A DNA stretch of 64,000 bases from positions 2,957,501-3,021,500 of the forward strand of contig NZ_CP027762.1 of the NCBI RefSeq assembly GCF_003852315.1. The letters are read 5' to 3'. This document shows, one piece after another, positions 51,631 through 59,114 of the stretch. This DNA comes from Pseudomonas sp. LBUM920. Lineage in GTDB: Bacteria; Pseudomonadota; Gammaproteobacteria; Pseudomonadales; Pseudomonadaceae. Position 1 is the stretch's first letter, and each line of letters opens with the position of its first letter. Below the pieces are notes generated by a model, which was not told where the DNA came from, searched no databases, and worked only from the letters and a program-made list of their open reading frames with translations. The translations under genes and the position numbers were made by a program.

Positions 51631-52142
51631 CCAAGCCAGCAAAGCATCGCCCAATGCCCGTGCACCTGGTGCTGCGCCGTCTGGTCGACCCTGCTACTGG
51701 CAAGGAGGTCGCCGCATTCGTGCCGTCCTCCGATGCTGACCGATCGATCCTCCGCGAGCGTGAATTCAAGATGAACGCGAAGATCCGTGCGGACCTCAAA
51801 CAGCCGCGCAACCCACGGTTCAATGGTTTGGTTCATGGTCTGGGCCGGGTGCTGAGCCAGAACATCGACCGGTTCTCTGGCAAGCAGTCCCACGACGCGA
51901 TCAAGGCTCTGCAGCTGGAGTCGGGCGTGTACTGCGACGAGGAAGCGTTCGATATCCCTGGCCTGGGCCAACTCACGCGCAAGACACCTCGCAGTCTCTC
52001 GTACGACTCAATGGGGGAGGAGACATTCCAAGACTTCTGGCGCCAGTGCTGCGCGTACCTGGTGCTGCATGACTGGCCGACGCTCACGGAAGAGCGCCTA
52101 ACCGAAATGGCAGAATTTGAAGCATTCAAGGAGGCCGCGTGA
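51627..52142 (+). CDS. DUF1367 family phage protein
   Basis: 171 residues. DUF1367 is suggested by the basic N-terminal half (ILREREFKMNAKIRADLKQPRNPRFNG, shown in parts) and the FWRQCCAYLVLHDWP ending. Members lie between replication and nin genes and have no known function. The gene overlaps both neighbours by 4 bp. Confidence 0.75.
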   Translation: MTKPAKHRPMPVHLVLRRLVDPATGKEVAAFVPSSDADRSILREREFKMNAKIRADLKQPRNPRFNGLVHGLGRVLSQNIDRFSGKQSHDAIKALQLESGVYCDEEAFDIPGLGQLTRKTPRSLSYDSMGEETFQDFWRQCCAYLVLHDWPTLTEERLTEMAEFEAFKEAA

Positions 52143-52315
52143 GCCACGACAACGGATACGGAAAACGCTGCCCCGACTGCGGCGAGCCGATGAGCAACAT
52201 GCCGAGCCTGAACCTACGGCAGTGCGCTACTGGCTGCAAAAACAAGCACGACTGGAAGCTGGCCGAGGGGCTGGCGCCATTGTTCACCGAGAGCCGCGAC
52301 AGGGGGATTGCATGA
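52139..52315 (+). CDS. Small zinc-ribbon protein of the nin region
   Basis: 58 residues, GTG start at 52139 overlapping the DUF1367 stop (GTGA) and ending in an ATGA overlap with ninG. CPDCG near residue 11 and CATGC near residue 33 would bind zinc. Too short for many gene finders, but the double coupling makes it convincing. Confidence 0.7.
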   Translation: MSHDNGYGKRCPDCGEPMSNMPSLNLRQCATGCKNKHDWKLAEGLAPLFTESRDRGIA

Positions 52316-52953
52316 GCATCGAGCGCAAGCAGCCCAAAGCGAAGAAGTGCCGCGTTGCTACGTGCAGGGCCTCATTCGTCCCTTCTCGGATGGGTCAGGC
52401 GGTTTGCAGCCCGGCCTGCGCAATGATCGACGCGCCGAGGCACGCACCGAAGGCACGCAAGGCGCTGGCCCAGGTTGGGCGCTCTGAAATCAAGGTTCGC
52501 AGAGAGGCCCTAAAGACCCGCGCCGACCACCTCAAGGATGCAGAAAAGGCTATGCGCGACTACCGGCGCACCTACGAGCTGAGCATCGGCAGCGGCTGCA
52601 TAAGTTGCGGGGAGTCGCAGGAATCAATCCTGGCGGCCCAGGGATGGAAGACCGGCGGTGCGTTTGATGCCGGGCACTTCCTCGGTAAGGGCGCCCGGCC
52701 CGAGTTAAGGCTGGTGCCCAGCAATATCTGGCTCCAGTGTAAAAGCTGTAATGCCGGGTCGTCGAAGTTCGCCCGCAAAGGCGAGACGGTTTCTAAGGGT
52801 TTCCGTGCCGGGCTCATTGCTCGCATCGGCCTGGAGGCTGTCGAGGCGCTGGAGGCCGACCACACGCCACGCAAAGAGACAGTCGATCAACTCAAGGCCA
52901 TCACCGCCGAATACCGTTCAAAGACAAGAGAACTCAAGAGGGCTGCAGCATGA
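52312..52953 (+). CDS. ninG: NinG/Rap recombination protein
   Basis: 213 residues from the ATG at 52312. NinG features: N-terminal zinc-binding CRVATCRASFVP ... CSPACA, a helical middle, and the GGAFDAGHFLGKGARPELRL and WLQCKSCNAGSSKFARKG nuclease-like core. In lambda, Rap is a structure-specific endonuclease that works with Red recombination. It fits the RecT/exonuclease pair encoded by this phage. Confidence 0.9.
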   Translation: MSIERKQPKAKKCRVATCRASFVPSRMGQAVCSPACAMIDAPRHAPKARKALAQVGRSEIKVRREALKTRADHLKDAEKAMRDYRRTYELSIGSGCISCGESQESILAAQGWKTGGAFDAGHFLGKGARPELRLVPSNIWLQCKSCNAGSSKFARKGETVSKGFRAGLIARIGLEAVEALEADHTPRKETVDQLKAITAEYRSKTRELKRAAA

Positions 52954-53498
52954 CCTATCGCAACGTTGTTTCAGCAGTAGTTCGGGCGCTCGCGGCCGAG
53001 ACCATCAGTTCCGCCGGCGGCTGCGACTTCGAGCCCAAAGTGCAGTGCGCCAAGCAGAAGGGGGAGATCGTCGGCAAGGAGGCGGCGTTTCTCCAGGACT
53101 GCTGGGTATTCGGTCGGCTGCATAAGGCGCTTACCCCGGCGCACTGGCGGGCACTGGTGGCCAAGTACTCCACCCACGAGGAGCGCAAGCACGGCGCGAT
53201 CCTGGAGCTGCTCAATTCGGTGAAGTCGCCGGCGCCGAAACGGTTTCGTGAGTGCGCTGTGCTGACGTGGGCTATTCCGCAGGTTGCCGGTTCCGAGGGC
53301 AAACGTTCCGCCACTGTGCTGCCGGCCGCCTGGTATGACATCACCAATTGGGACAATGACGGCAAGCCAGAGTCAACTCGGTATCGTTGGCGTTCATCCA
53401 TACGAAATTCTTTGGATGGCCAGGTAAATGAGGCGCTGATGGCCGCTCAAGAGATTCTTGACGCCGAGGGGCTAATGGAGAACGCCATGGCATCATAA
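52950..53498 (+). CDS. Probable Q-like late antiterminator
   Basis: 182 residues. It is the last gene of the rightward early operon (4-bp overlap with ninG) and stands before the candidate late promoter, the position of Q. The fold is not certain from sequence; the segment AHWRALVAKYSTHEERKHGA and a C-terminal RYRWRSSIRNSLDG are conserved-looking. The antitermination role is inferred from location. Confidence 0.65.
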   Translation: MTYRNVVSAVVRALAAETISSAGGCDFEPKVQCAKQKGEIVGKEAAFLQDCWVFGRLHKALTPAHWRALVAKYSTHEERKHGAILELLNSVKSPAPKRFRECAVLTWAIPQVAGSEGKRSATVLPAAWYDITNWDNDGKPESTRYRWRSSIRNSLDGQVNEALMAAQEILDAEGLMENAMAS

Positions 53499-53596
53499 TT
53501 TGCTGCGGCAATGAACTGGACAGATGACCTGAGCGACATCAGCTTTAAGGTGGGCGGGAGGTGGTGACAGGCTTCCCGCCGACAGGTTTTGATGGA

Positions 53597-55405
53597 CTAC
53601 AAGGGTTCGGTGCCTGGCGTTTTAGTCCTATCACATGCCGCGCTGAAACCACCTTGCGCCAGCCATGTTTCTAATGGTTCCGCTCTCAGGGGTTTTGTTA
53701 TCAGGTACCCCTGAGCCTCTGAACATCCCCAGAGTGTGATTAGGTCCAGAATGCTTTGGGTTTCGACGCCCTCTGCTACGACTCTATAGCCTAATCCTCT
53801 AGCAAGCTCGATGAGTGTCTTAACTAGCCGTTTATCTTTTTCGTTCGTGTTGAGGCTGCTGATTAGTGACTGGTCTAATTTAACCGTACTCACAGGCAGT
53901 TGCCTTAGATATGTCCAGTTGCTGTAGCCAGTACCGAAGTCGTCCACGGAAACTTCAATGCCCAACGCACGGGCGCGCTCAAGCTGCTCAATAACTGTCT
54001 TCGGATCTGACATGAGCATGCTTTCCGTAAACTCAAGTTCTAGATTTTTCGACTGAAGGGCGCCGTTGTTTATATATTCTGTAATTTTATTTACGAACTT
54101 AGAATTCTCAAGATCACTGACAGTGACATTCATGGAGATTCGTAATTCAATACCTTTGTTGAGCCACTCCTTAGCTTGGTTAACTACGGCCTCAAGTACC
54201 CAGAAGGTAATTAAATGCATCAACGCAGTTTTCTCTGCAAGTGGTATAAACTCTGCGGGGCTGATAGGCCCGAGTGTAGGGTGATCCCACCTGATCAATG
54301 CCTCAACATTTTCACATGCTAGAGTAGGTAATGTGACTTTTGGATGGAAAACTAAGCTCAGCTGATCTTCAGATCGAACTGCATCAGACAGGGAGCTCAG
54401 TAAGGCAAACGCTCGCTGCTGAGCTGCGTCCAACTCAGGTTGATACATCGCCCAGCCCAAGTTTCGAACCCTGGCGTCATCAGCTGCCCCTACCACTAAC
54501 CGTAGCCAGTCCCTCTCTTTTGCATCGGTGATTTTCAATACTCCAATACCTGTCTGCATGAGTATTGGGATCCCTTGACAATCAACCGGTTCGTCAAAAT
54601 TTGAAAGAATCTCATGGCAGAGACCTTCCACCGGCTGGCCACCTTCTAAAAGAAACCCAAAACGCGTTGGACTGATTTTGTACAAGAGAGAATTCTTAGG
54701 TAATAAAGACTGAAGTCTACCCTTGACGTTGAGCATTAAATTTTGAGAAAAGCTGTAACCGAGCGCTTTTACTACGTCATTCAAAAATTTTGGAGATATT
54801 ACGTCCACAGCAAATAGATCGTGCTGAATGCCACTAGAGCTTGCTAGTCGAATATCTTCTTCCAGTCTAAGTCGATTGAAAAGTCCGGTAGGCTGATCAA
54901 TAAAATTACGGGAACGTAAACCCATAATCCGCAAGACAACGAGTTGAGCGAAATAAACGAGCATTGCTGCATCTTGTTTGCTCATTGGTTCTCGAGGTGA
55001 AGTATCTATTATGCATAGGCTACCCAGAGAGAAACCATCGCTTGTGAGAAGTGGTGCGCTAGCGTAATAGCGAATAAAGGGCGCGCCGGTGACCATGGGG
55101 TTATCTTTGAAGCGCTCATCATTCTGCGCATCCAAAACCTCTAACGCCTTCCTGTCGCGTAGAGAGTGTGCGCAGAACGAAACGTCCCGAGGTGTAGTTC
55201 GCTGGTCGATCCCGATCCGCGCTCTGAACCATTGGCGGTGCTTTTCGACGATAGAAATCAAGGCGATGGGTGCATTGAAGTATTCTGAAGTCATTGAAAT
55301 CATTTTTTCGAAGACTTCGTCGTCTTGTTCATTTTGCGGGCAGAGGGCCTCAACGCGTTTTAAGCGTTCTGCTTCGTACTCAGGGAAGTGGGTATTTACG
55401 TCCAT
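53597..55405 (-). CDS. Cyclic-di-GMP phosphodiesterase: GAF, degenerate GGDEF and EAL domains (cargo)
   Basis: 602 residues. A GAF-type sensor (about 25-165) is followed by a GGDEF-like domain whose active site has decayed (SPTRFGFLLEG instead of GGDEF) and an EAL domain from about 330 with all catalytic signatures: VEALIRW, NVTVSDLEN, LELEFTES, VDDFGTGYSN, VKLDQS, VVAEGVET, QGYLITKPL. It should hydrolyse c-di-GMP and so favour motility over biofilm. It has no membrane span. The start at 55405 has GAGGTT upstream. The gene faces against the late operon, between the Q-like gene and the late promoter, and looks AT-rich. Such enzymes are host regulators, not phage-structural proteins. Confidence 0.92.
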   Translation of the reverse strand: MDVNTHFPEYEAERLKRVEALCPQNEQDDEVFEKMISMTSEYFNAPIALISIVEKHRQWFRARIGIDQRTTPRDVSFCAHSLRDRKALEVLDAQNDERFKDNPMVTGAPFIRYYASAPLLTSDGFSLGSLCIIDTSPREPMSKQDAAMLVYFAQLVVLRIMGLRSRNFIDQPTGLFNRLRLEEDIRLASSSGIQHDLFAVDVISPKFLNDVVKALGYSFSQNLMLNVKGRLQSLLPKNSLLYKISPTRFGFLLEGGQPVEGLCHEILSNFDEPVDCQGIPILMQTGIGVLKITDAKERDWLRLVVGAADDARVRNLGWAMYQPELDAAQQRAFALLSSLSDAVRSEDQLSLVFHPKVTLPTLACENVEALIRWDHPTLGPISPAEFIPLAEKTALMHLITFWVLEAVVNQAKEWLNKGIELRISMNVTVSDLENSKFVNKITEYINNGALQSKNLELEFTESMLMSDPKTVIEQLERARALGIEVSVDDFGTGYSNWTYLRQLPVSTVKLDQSLISSLNTNEKDKRLVKTLIELARGLGYRVVAEGVETQSILDLITLWGCSEAQGYLITKPLRAEPLETWLAQGGFSAACDRTKTPGTEPL

Positions 55406-55691
55406 GACTAACCTCGCGTATCACGACCATATGGCTAAACGGTATCAGATCCCCTGCAGGCCCACGACTCCATTTACCTATCGCCAATAGGTTAGACCCG
55501 ATCACACGTATGGCGCATGCCCCGGATACGACTGTTTTGCCGTTCGAAAGGGTGTTGCCAGAAATTTGGAGAGCCCTGGATAGGTTTTAATCGGCGGAGC
55601 TGCACGCAAAATTCTGATAACCGAAAAATGTTGCACTGAGTGAGAAGATGAGAGATTATTTGTTCATCCTATCGATCTTGCGCATTAGGGG

Positions 55692-55730
55692 TTTACACTG
55701 CAGAGCCCGGCTCATACTGTACTCTATGAT
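55692..55730 (+). promoter_or_regulatory. Candidate late promoter pR'
   Basis: TTTACA (55692-55697) and TACTGT (55715-55720) are 17 bp apart; a TATGAT lies at 55725. Transcription would reach the terminator at 55753-55778 after a few dozen bases, the arrangement used by Q-type antiterminators. The 286 bp on the left, after the phosphodiesterase start, hold no gene. Confidence 0.5.
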
Positions 55731-55752
55731 CTTCTATCTCCCTGCGTAATAG

Positions 55753-55778
55753 AGCCCAGCCGTCGCGCTGGGCTTTTT
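55753..55778 (+). terminator. tR'-like terminator
   Basis: AGCCCAGC-6 nt-GCTGGGCT followed by five T. Directed rightward into the lysis and head genes. Confidence 0.85.
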
Positions 55779-55835
55779 CATTTTCGGCCCTGCCACCGCT
55801 CGCTCTGAGCAGGGAGTGCAGCTTGCTAACCCGTT

Positions 55836-56030
55836 TCAAACAAGTTCTCCTGCGCCGTGCGGATGCTCGGGTATTTCATCGTCGTGAATACCACTCACCG
55901 CTTTGATTAATATGCGTTCGGGTGCGCTGAGGGCTAAATACACGGTATCTTCAACGACCTTAGCCACGTTGATTTGGATTTCGTCGCCTATGCGCAAGCG
56001 CTTATTGGGGGTTCTAGTAATGACTAACAA
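55836..56030 (-). CDS. CsrA/RsmA-family protein, divergent (cargo)
   Basis: 64 residues from a TTG at 56030, chosen because AGAGAGGA precedes it and it gives the family start MLVITR. It aligns without gaps to E. coli CsrA for the first 48 residues: Leu2, Arg6, the RIGDEI turn at 13-18 and SAP at 35-37 are kept. But Arg7 is Thr, His43 is Lys and the RNA-contacting Arg44 is Ala. CsrA dimers bind GGA in leader hairpins and control translation of secretion, motility and biofilm genes. With Arg44 lost, binding could be weaker or altered; it might form mixed dimers with host RsmA. The gene lies alone and faces against the late genes. Confidence 0.85.
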   Translation of the reverse strand: MLVITRTPNKRLRIGDEIQINVAKVVEDTVYLALSAPERILIKAVSGIHDDEIPEHPHGAGELV

Positions 56031-56210
56031 AAGGGGATCCTCTCTGCTCAATTACTCATTTCGACGTCAATATTCCCTATCCGAAGTAAAATTGATGTAG
56101 GAATTATCTGATTTTTTGTGTGGAAATATCTTTTTGTCTCCGCTTCTGAATGATGCGGAACATGCAATTATTGAATCCCAGAATGGGAATAAATGCGGTT
56201 TGGAGTGAAG

Positions 56211-56582
56211 ATGGACCCTACTGACCTAGGCCCAGGCACAGCCACCTGGCTGGGCGGTAGTGCCACCGTGGTACTGGGCGGCCTGCTATGGCTGCGCCGG
56301 TTCCTTTCTAAGGATGCGACTGACCGAGCAATGGACAGCGCCGATATCGGCACACTGAAGCGACTAAACGAGTTGCTGAACCAGGAGCGCGCCGCTCGCA
56401 AAGAAGCCGAGGCCCGCGCCGATCAATTCGCGAAGGAGCGGAATGACCTGGCAGCTGCCGTTGGGCGCATGGAAGGTAAGATCGAGGCGCTCACCAGCCA
56501 GGTAGCTCAACTCACTGACCGCGTGACGCAGCAGAGCGATGAGATCACCCGCCTTCGCACCAAGCTGGGAGGAATCGCCTAA
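56211..56582 (+). CDS. Holin-like membrane and coiled-coil protein
   Basis: 123 residues from the ATG at 56211 (GGAGTGAAG upstream; 56193 is an alternative). One membrane span (WLGGSATVVLGGLLWLRRFL) followed by a long coiled coil with heptads. It begins the late operon. The one-span layout could be a holin or a spanin-like protein; the choice is open. It shares a TAATG overlap with the next gene. Confidence 0.65.
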   Translation: MDPTDLGPGTATWLGGSATVVLGGLLWLRRFLSKDATDRAMDSADIGTLKRLNELLNQERAARKEAEARADQFAKERNDLAAAVGRMEGKIEALTSQVAQLTDRVTQQSDEITRLRTKLGGIA

Positions 56583-56899
56583 TGGACAGATGCGCATTGG
56601 AATTTATCGCACGCCGCTGGTGGCGCCGGGCCGAAGTTTGGAGCATTGCTGTAGTGCTGGTGGGTGGTGGGGCAGTACTGGGTTACCAAGCCGCATACTG
56701 GTCGCTCGCTGATAAGCAGAGCAGCCAAGTGACCGACATGCGAAAAGCCTACGACACCGCCATGACTGAGCGCGACAAGCGCCTAGAAGAGCTGAGCCGC
56801 CAAACCGGTACCGCCGCCGACCAAGCCACGAAGGCTGCGACGACTGCTGCCAAAGCTGCCGACAAAGCGGACGAAGTCCTAAACCGAGCACCCCAGTGA
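56582..56899 (+). CDS. Spanin- or holin-like protein
   Basis: 105 residues. One N-terminal span (AEVWSIAVVLVGGGAVLGYQ) and an Ala/Lys-rich helical tail (TKAATTAAKAADKADEVL). It is coupled to the preceding gene by TAATG and probably acts with it in cell lysis. No endolysin is seen in the window. Confidence 0.65.
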   Translation: MDRCALEFIARRWWRRAEVWSIAVVLVGGGAVLGYQAAYWSLADKQSSQVTDMRKAYDTAMTERDKRLEELSRQTGTAADQATKAATTAAKAADKADEVLNRAPQ

Positions 56900-57024
56900 T
56901 GGCGTACTGCGGGTGCACTGCCTACTGAGTTAAGCAGATTAGGTTGCTGGACTCCTGAGCAGGCTAGATGCACGCTCAGATCGTCATAAGCAAGAGTAAG
57001 TGAGTGCGACATCGCTTTATACGT

Positions 57025-57567
57025 TTATCGCTTGACGAGGTGCAGCGCGTGCTTCCCTTTTCGAGCAGGACTATGCATTGCTCCATCGAGGACGCTCAGC
57101 CGGCGAACTTGCGCTTGAAGAGCAATCATTGCACCTTTGAGGTGCTCAATTTGGTCTATGAAAGATGGATCTTGAGCAAGTGGAGTGCCTTTGATCATTG
57201 CGAGGGTACTTGCCAACTGCCTGTAATTATTTGCGGCATGGGCAAGCTCTCGTTCAATTTCTTCTTTATTCACTAGCGCTCCAAATTTTTTATTTGCACC
57301 TAAATATAGGTCGGCAATGGCGCTCAGAAAGTTTAGTTGGTGTGACGAGCGGCTAACGGTACGCCGTCCCCCACGCGCCACATTTTTCGAATGCGCCCAA
57401 ACGTGACGCGAGCTTTGCAACTGAGCAACCTCATCCGGCTGCTTCACAGTACGCCAATGATCCCGGATATCAATACTGCGGTAAGCGCTATCGACAAGGC
57501 TATTGCCGATGCCCCTGCAGCGTTGGCTACCAGCGTTCCTAAAGGCTTGATCATTGGATTGCTCCAT
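57025..57567 (-). CDS. Hypothetical protein (possible cargo)
   Basis: 180 residues from the ATG at 57567. The second half is well formed and helical (LVNKEEIERELAHAANNYRQ); the first 70 residues are not, so the true start may lie inside. It faces against the late genes. Confidence 0.45.
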   Translation of the reverse strand: MEQSNDQAFRNAGSQRCRGIGNSLVDSAYRSIDIRDHWRTVKQPDEVAQLQSSRHVWAHSKNVARGGRRTVSRSSHQLNFLSAIADLYLGANKKFGALVNKEEIERELAHAANNYRQLASTLAMIKGTPLAQDPSFIDQIEHLKGAMIALQAQVRRLSVLDGAMHSPARKGKHALHLVKR

Positions 57568-57589
57568 GGTCACCATGCAGGCCTATGAG

Positions 57590-57611
57590 ATGGTATCTCA
57601 AAGGATACCAT
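57590..57611. promoter_or_regulatory. 8-bp inverted repeat near a cargo promoter
   Basis: ATGGTATC-6 nt-GATACCAT, 23 bp upstream of the minus-strand gene at 57567. Possible operator. Confidence 0.35.
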
Positions 57612-57682
57612 TGCCCACTAACACGGCCTGATCGATTGTGACTTTGAGGTAGCCAGCGGTGAATCAACACCGATACTGCTCG

Positions 57683-57907
57683 CTATCGTCTGTTAATAAA
57701 TGAGATTTGAGCTTCCACTTTCGCCCGGATGGCGCTGGATTTCCCTTGGAAGTGAATGGTTCCCTTTGGATAGATGTTGATTACCATGCCATCAGGAAAT
57801 ACAAACTGTAGGGCTCCGACCGCATTCACCGCAGACTGACTGGCATCAGGGTATGCATTTTCAATATGCTTAACGAGTCTTCGGGGGTCATGGCATGACA
57901 TCACCAT
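57683..57907 (-). CDS. Small protein with RNase-HIII-N-like strand pattern
   Basis: 74 residues from the ATG at 57907 (AAGGAG upstream). The segment GALQFVFPDGMVINIYPKGT-IHFQGK recalls the TBP-like N-terminal domain of RNase HIII, a fold that binds nucleic acid duplexes. Likeness is by eye only. It faces against the late genes and may be cargo. Confidence 0.5.
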   Translation of the reverse strand: MVMSCHDPRRLVKHIENAYPDASQSAVNAVGALQFVFPDGMVINIYPKGTIHFQGKSSAIRAKVEAQISFINRR

Positions 57908-57976
57908 TTGCTGCTCCTTAGCTATGCGAGTCACATATTTGCAGGTATTACCTAATTATTTCAAGCTTGGAAAGGT

Positions 57977-58606
57977 GTGATTTTGAGTTGGCCGAGACCC
58001 CCTCCCTCAGCGCTTCATCTGGCCGATCTGCCAGACTTCCTAATTAGCCTAACACCAGCACCGGAGGTATGGGACTGGCTACAAGCCGAGATACTTGCCG
58101 ACACCGGTAGCATTCACAACGAAGACCATGCCCATCTACTGGATGCAGACATTCGTGTCATGTGGGCGTCATCGAGCTGTGAGAAACAGGGCCGAACGGT
58201 GGTGGGCCAGGCCGAACAGGTAGCGTTCCGCGCGGGTGGCTGGCAGAAAGCCCGGATGGAGCAACAGATGCGTGACTGGTTCGGCGACGTGCCGGCCTTC
58301 ATCATCACTCTGGCCGCTGACTACTGTGCCCAGTGCACCGACCTTGAGTTCTGCGCCCTGATCGAACACGAGCTATATCACCTGGCCCATGCGACCGATA
58401 AGTACGGTCAACCAGCATTCACCCAAGACGGCGCACCGAAGATCAAGCTGCAGGGCCACGACGTGGAAGAGTTCGTCGGTGTCGTCCGCCGCTACGGTGC
58501 GAGCGCTGACGTTCAAGCGTTGGTGGATGCTGCAAACAGTCCTGCTGAGGTGGGGACATTGAACATATCGAGGGCCTGCGGAACCTGTCTGCTCAGATCG
58601 GCCTGA
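57977..58606 (+). CDS. Phage metallopeptidase-like protein
   Basis: 209 residues from a GTG at 57977 (AAAGG upstream). A zinc-protease motif HELYH (HExxH) is in CALIEHELYHLAHATDKYG; Cys pairs (CAQCTDLEFC and CGTC at the end) may bind metal. Such putative metallopeptidases often precede terminase genes in Pseudomonas phages; the target is unknown. Confidence 0.75.
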   Translation: MILSWPRPPPSALHLADLPDFLISLTPAPEVWDWLQAEILADTGSIHNEDHAHLLDADIRVMWASSSCEKQGRTVVGQAEQVAFRAGGWQKARMEQQMRDWFGDVPAFIITLAADYCAQCTDLEFCALIEHELYHLAHATDKYGQPAFTQDGAPKIKLQGHDVEEFVGVVRRYGASADVQALVDAANSPAEVGTLNISRACGTCLLRSA

Positions 58607-58637
58607 TTCTTGACAGGCTCTAGACGGATGAGAATTT

Positions 58638-59114
58638 ATGGCAGCCCTGAAAAATGAGGTGAAGAGCTTCATCGTTCAGGCGCTGGCGTGCTTTGACACC
58701 CCATCCCAGGTGGTGGAAGCCGTCAAGAACGAATACGGGGTTGTGGTGAGCCGCCAGCAGGTGGAGACGCACGACCCAACCAAGTCCGCAGGTAAGGGCC
58801 TGGCGGTGAAGTGGGTGACCCTTTTCCACGACACCAGGAAGCGGTTCCGAGAAGAGACCGCAGAGATCCCGATTGCCAATCGCGCGTACCGACTTCGCGG
58901 TCTTGGGCGGCTGGCCGAGAAGGCTGAGAACATGCGCAACCTGGCGCTGACCGCTCAGTTGTACGAGCAGGCCGCCAAAGAGGTGGGCGACGTCTACGTG
59001 AGCCGCCGCCTTGAACCTGAGAAACCTCTGGGCTCCCAAGCGGACCAGCAGCACGCCGTTGCTGAGTACACCCTGGAGCCTGATGAGAATGTCCCCGCTA
59101 CCCCGTACCTTTGA
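58638..59114 (+). CDS. Terminase small subunit (DUF2280)
   Basis: 158 residues. DUF2280 is shown by LKNEVKSFIVQALACFDTPS and NEYGVVVSRQQVETHDPTKS, which form a DNA-binding helix-turn-helix, and by AEIPIANRAYRLRGLGRLAE later. It selects phage DNA for packaging. Its last 32 bp overlap the large subunit start. Confidence 0.88.
   Translation: MAALKNEVKSFIVQALACFDTPSQVVEAVKNEYGVVVSRQQVETHDPTKSAGKGLAVKWVTLFHDTRKRFREETAEIPIANRAYRLRGLGRLAEKAENMRNLALTAQLYEQAAKEVGDVYVSRRLEPEKPLGSQADQQHAVAEYTLEPDENVPATPYL

Noticed and set aside
57457..57588. A 43-residue plus-strand frame antisense to the cargo gene at 57025-57567
   Set aside because: Protein-like in part, but without a ribosome-binding site or coupling; left as a doubtful alternative.
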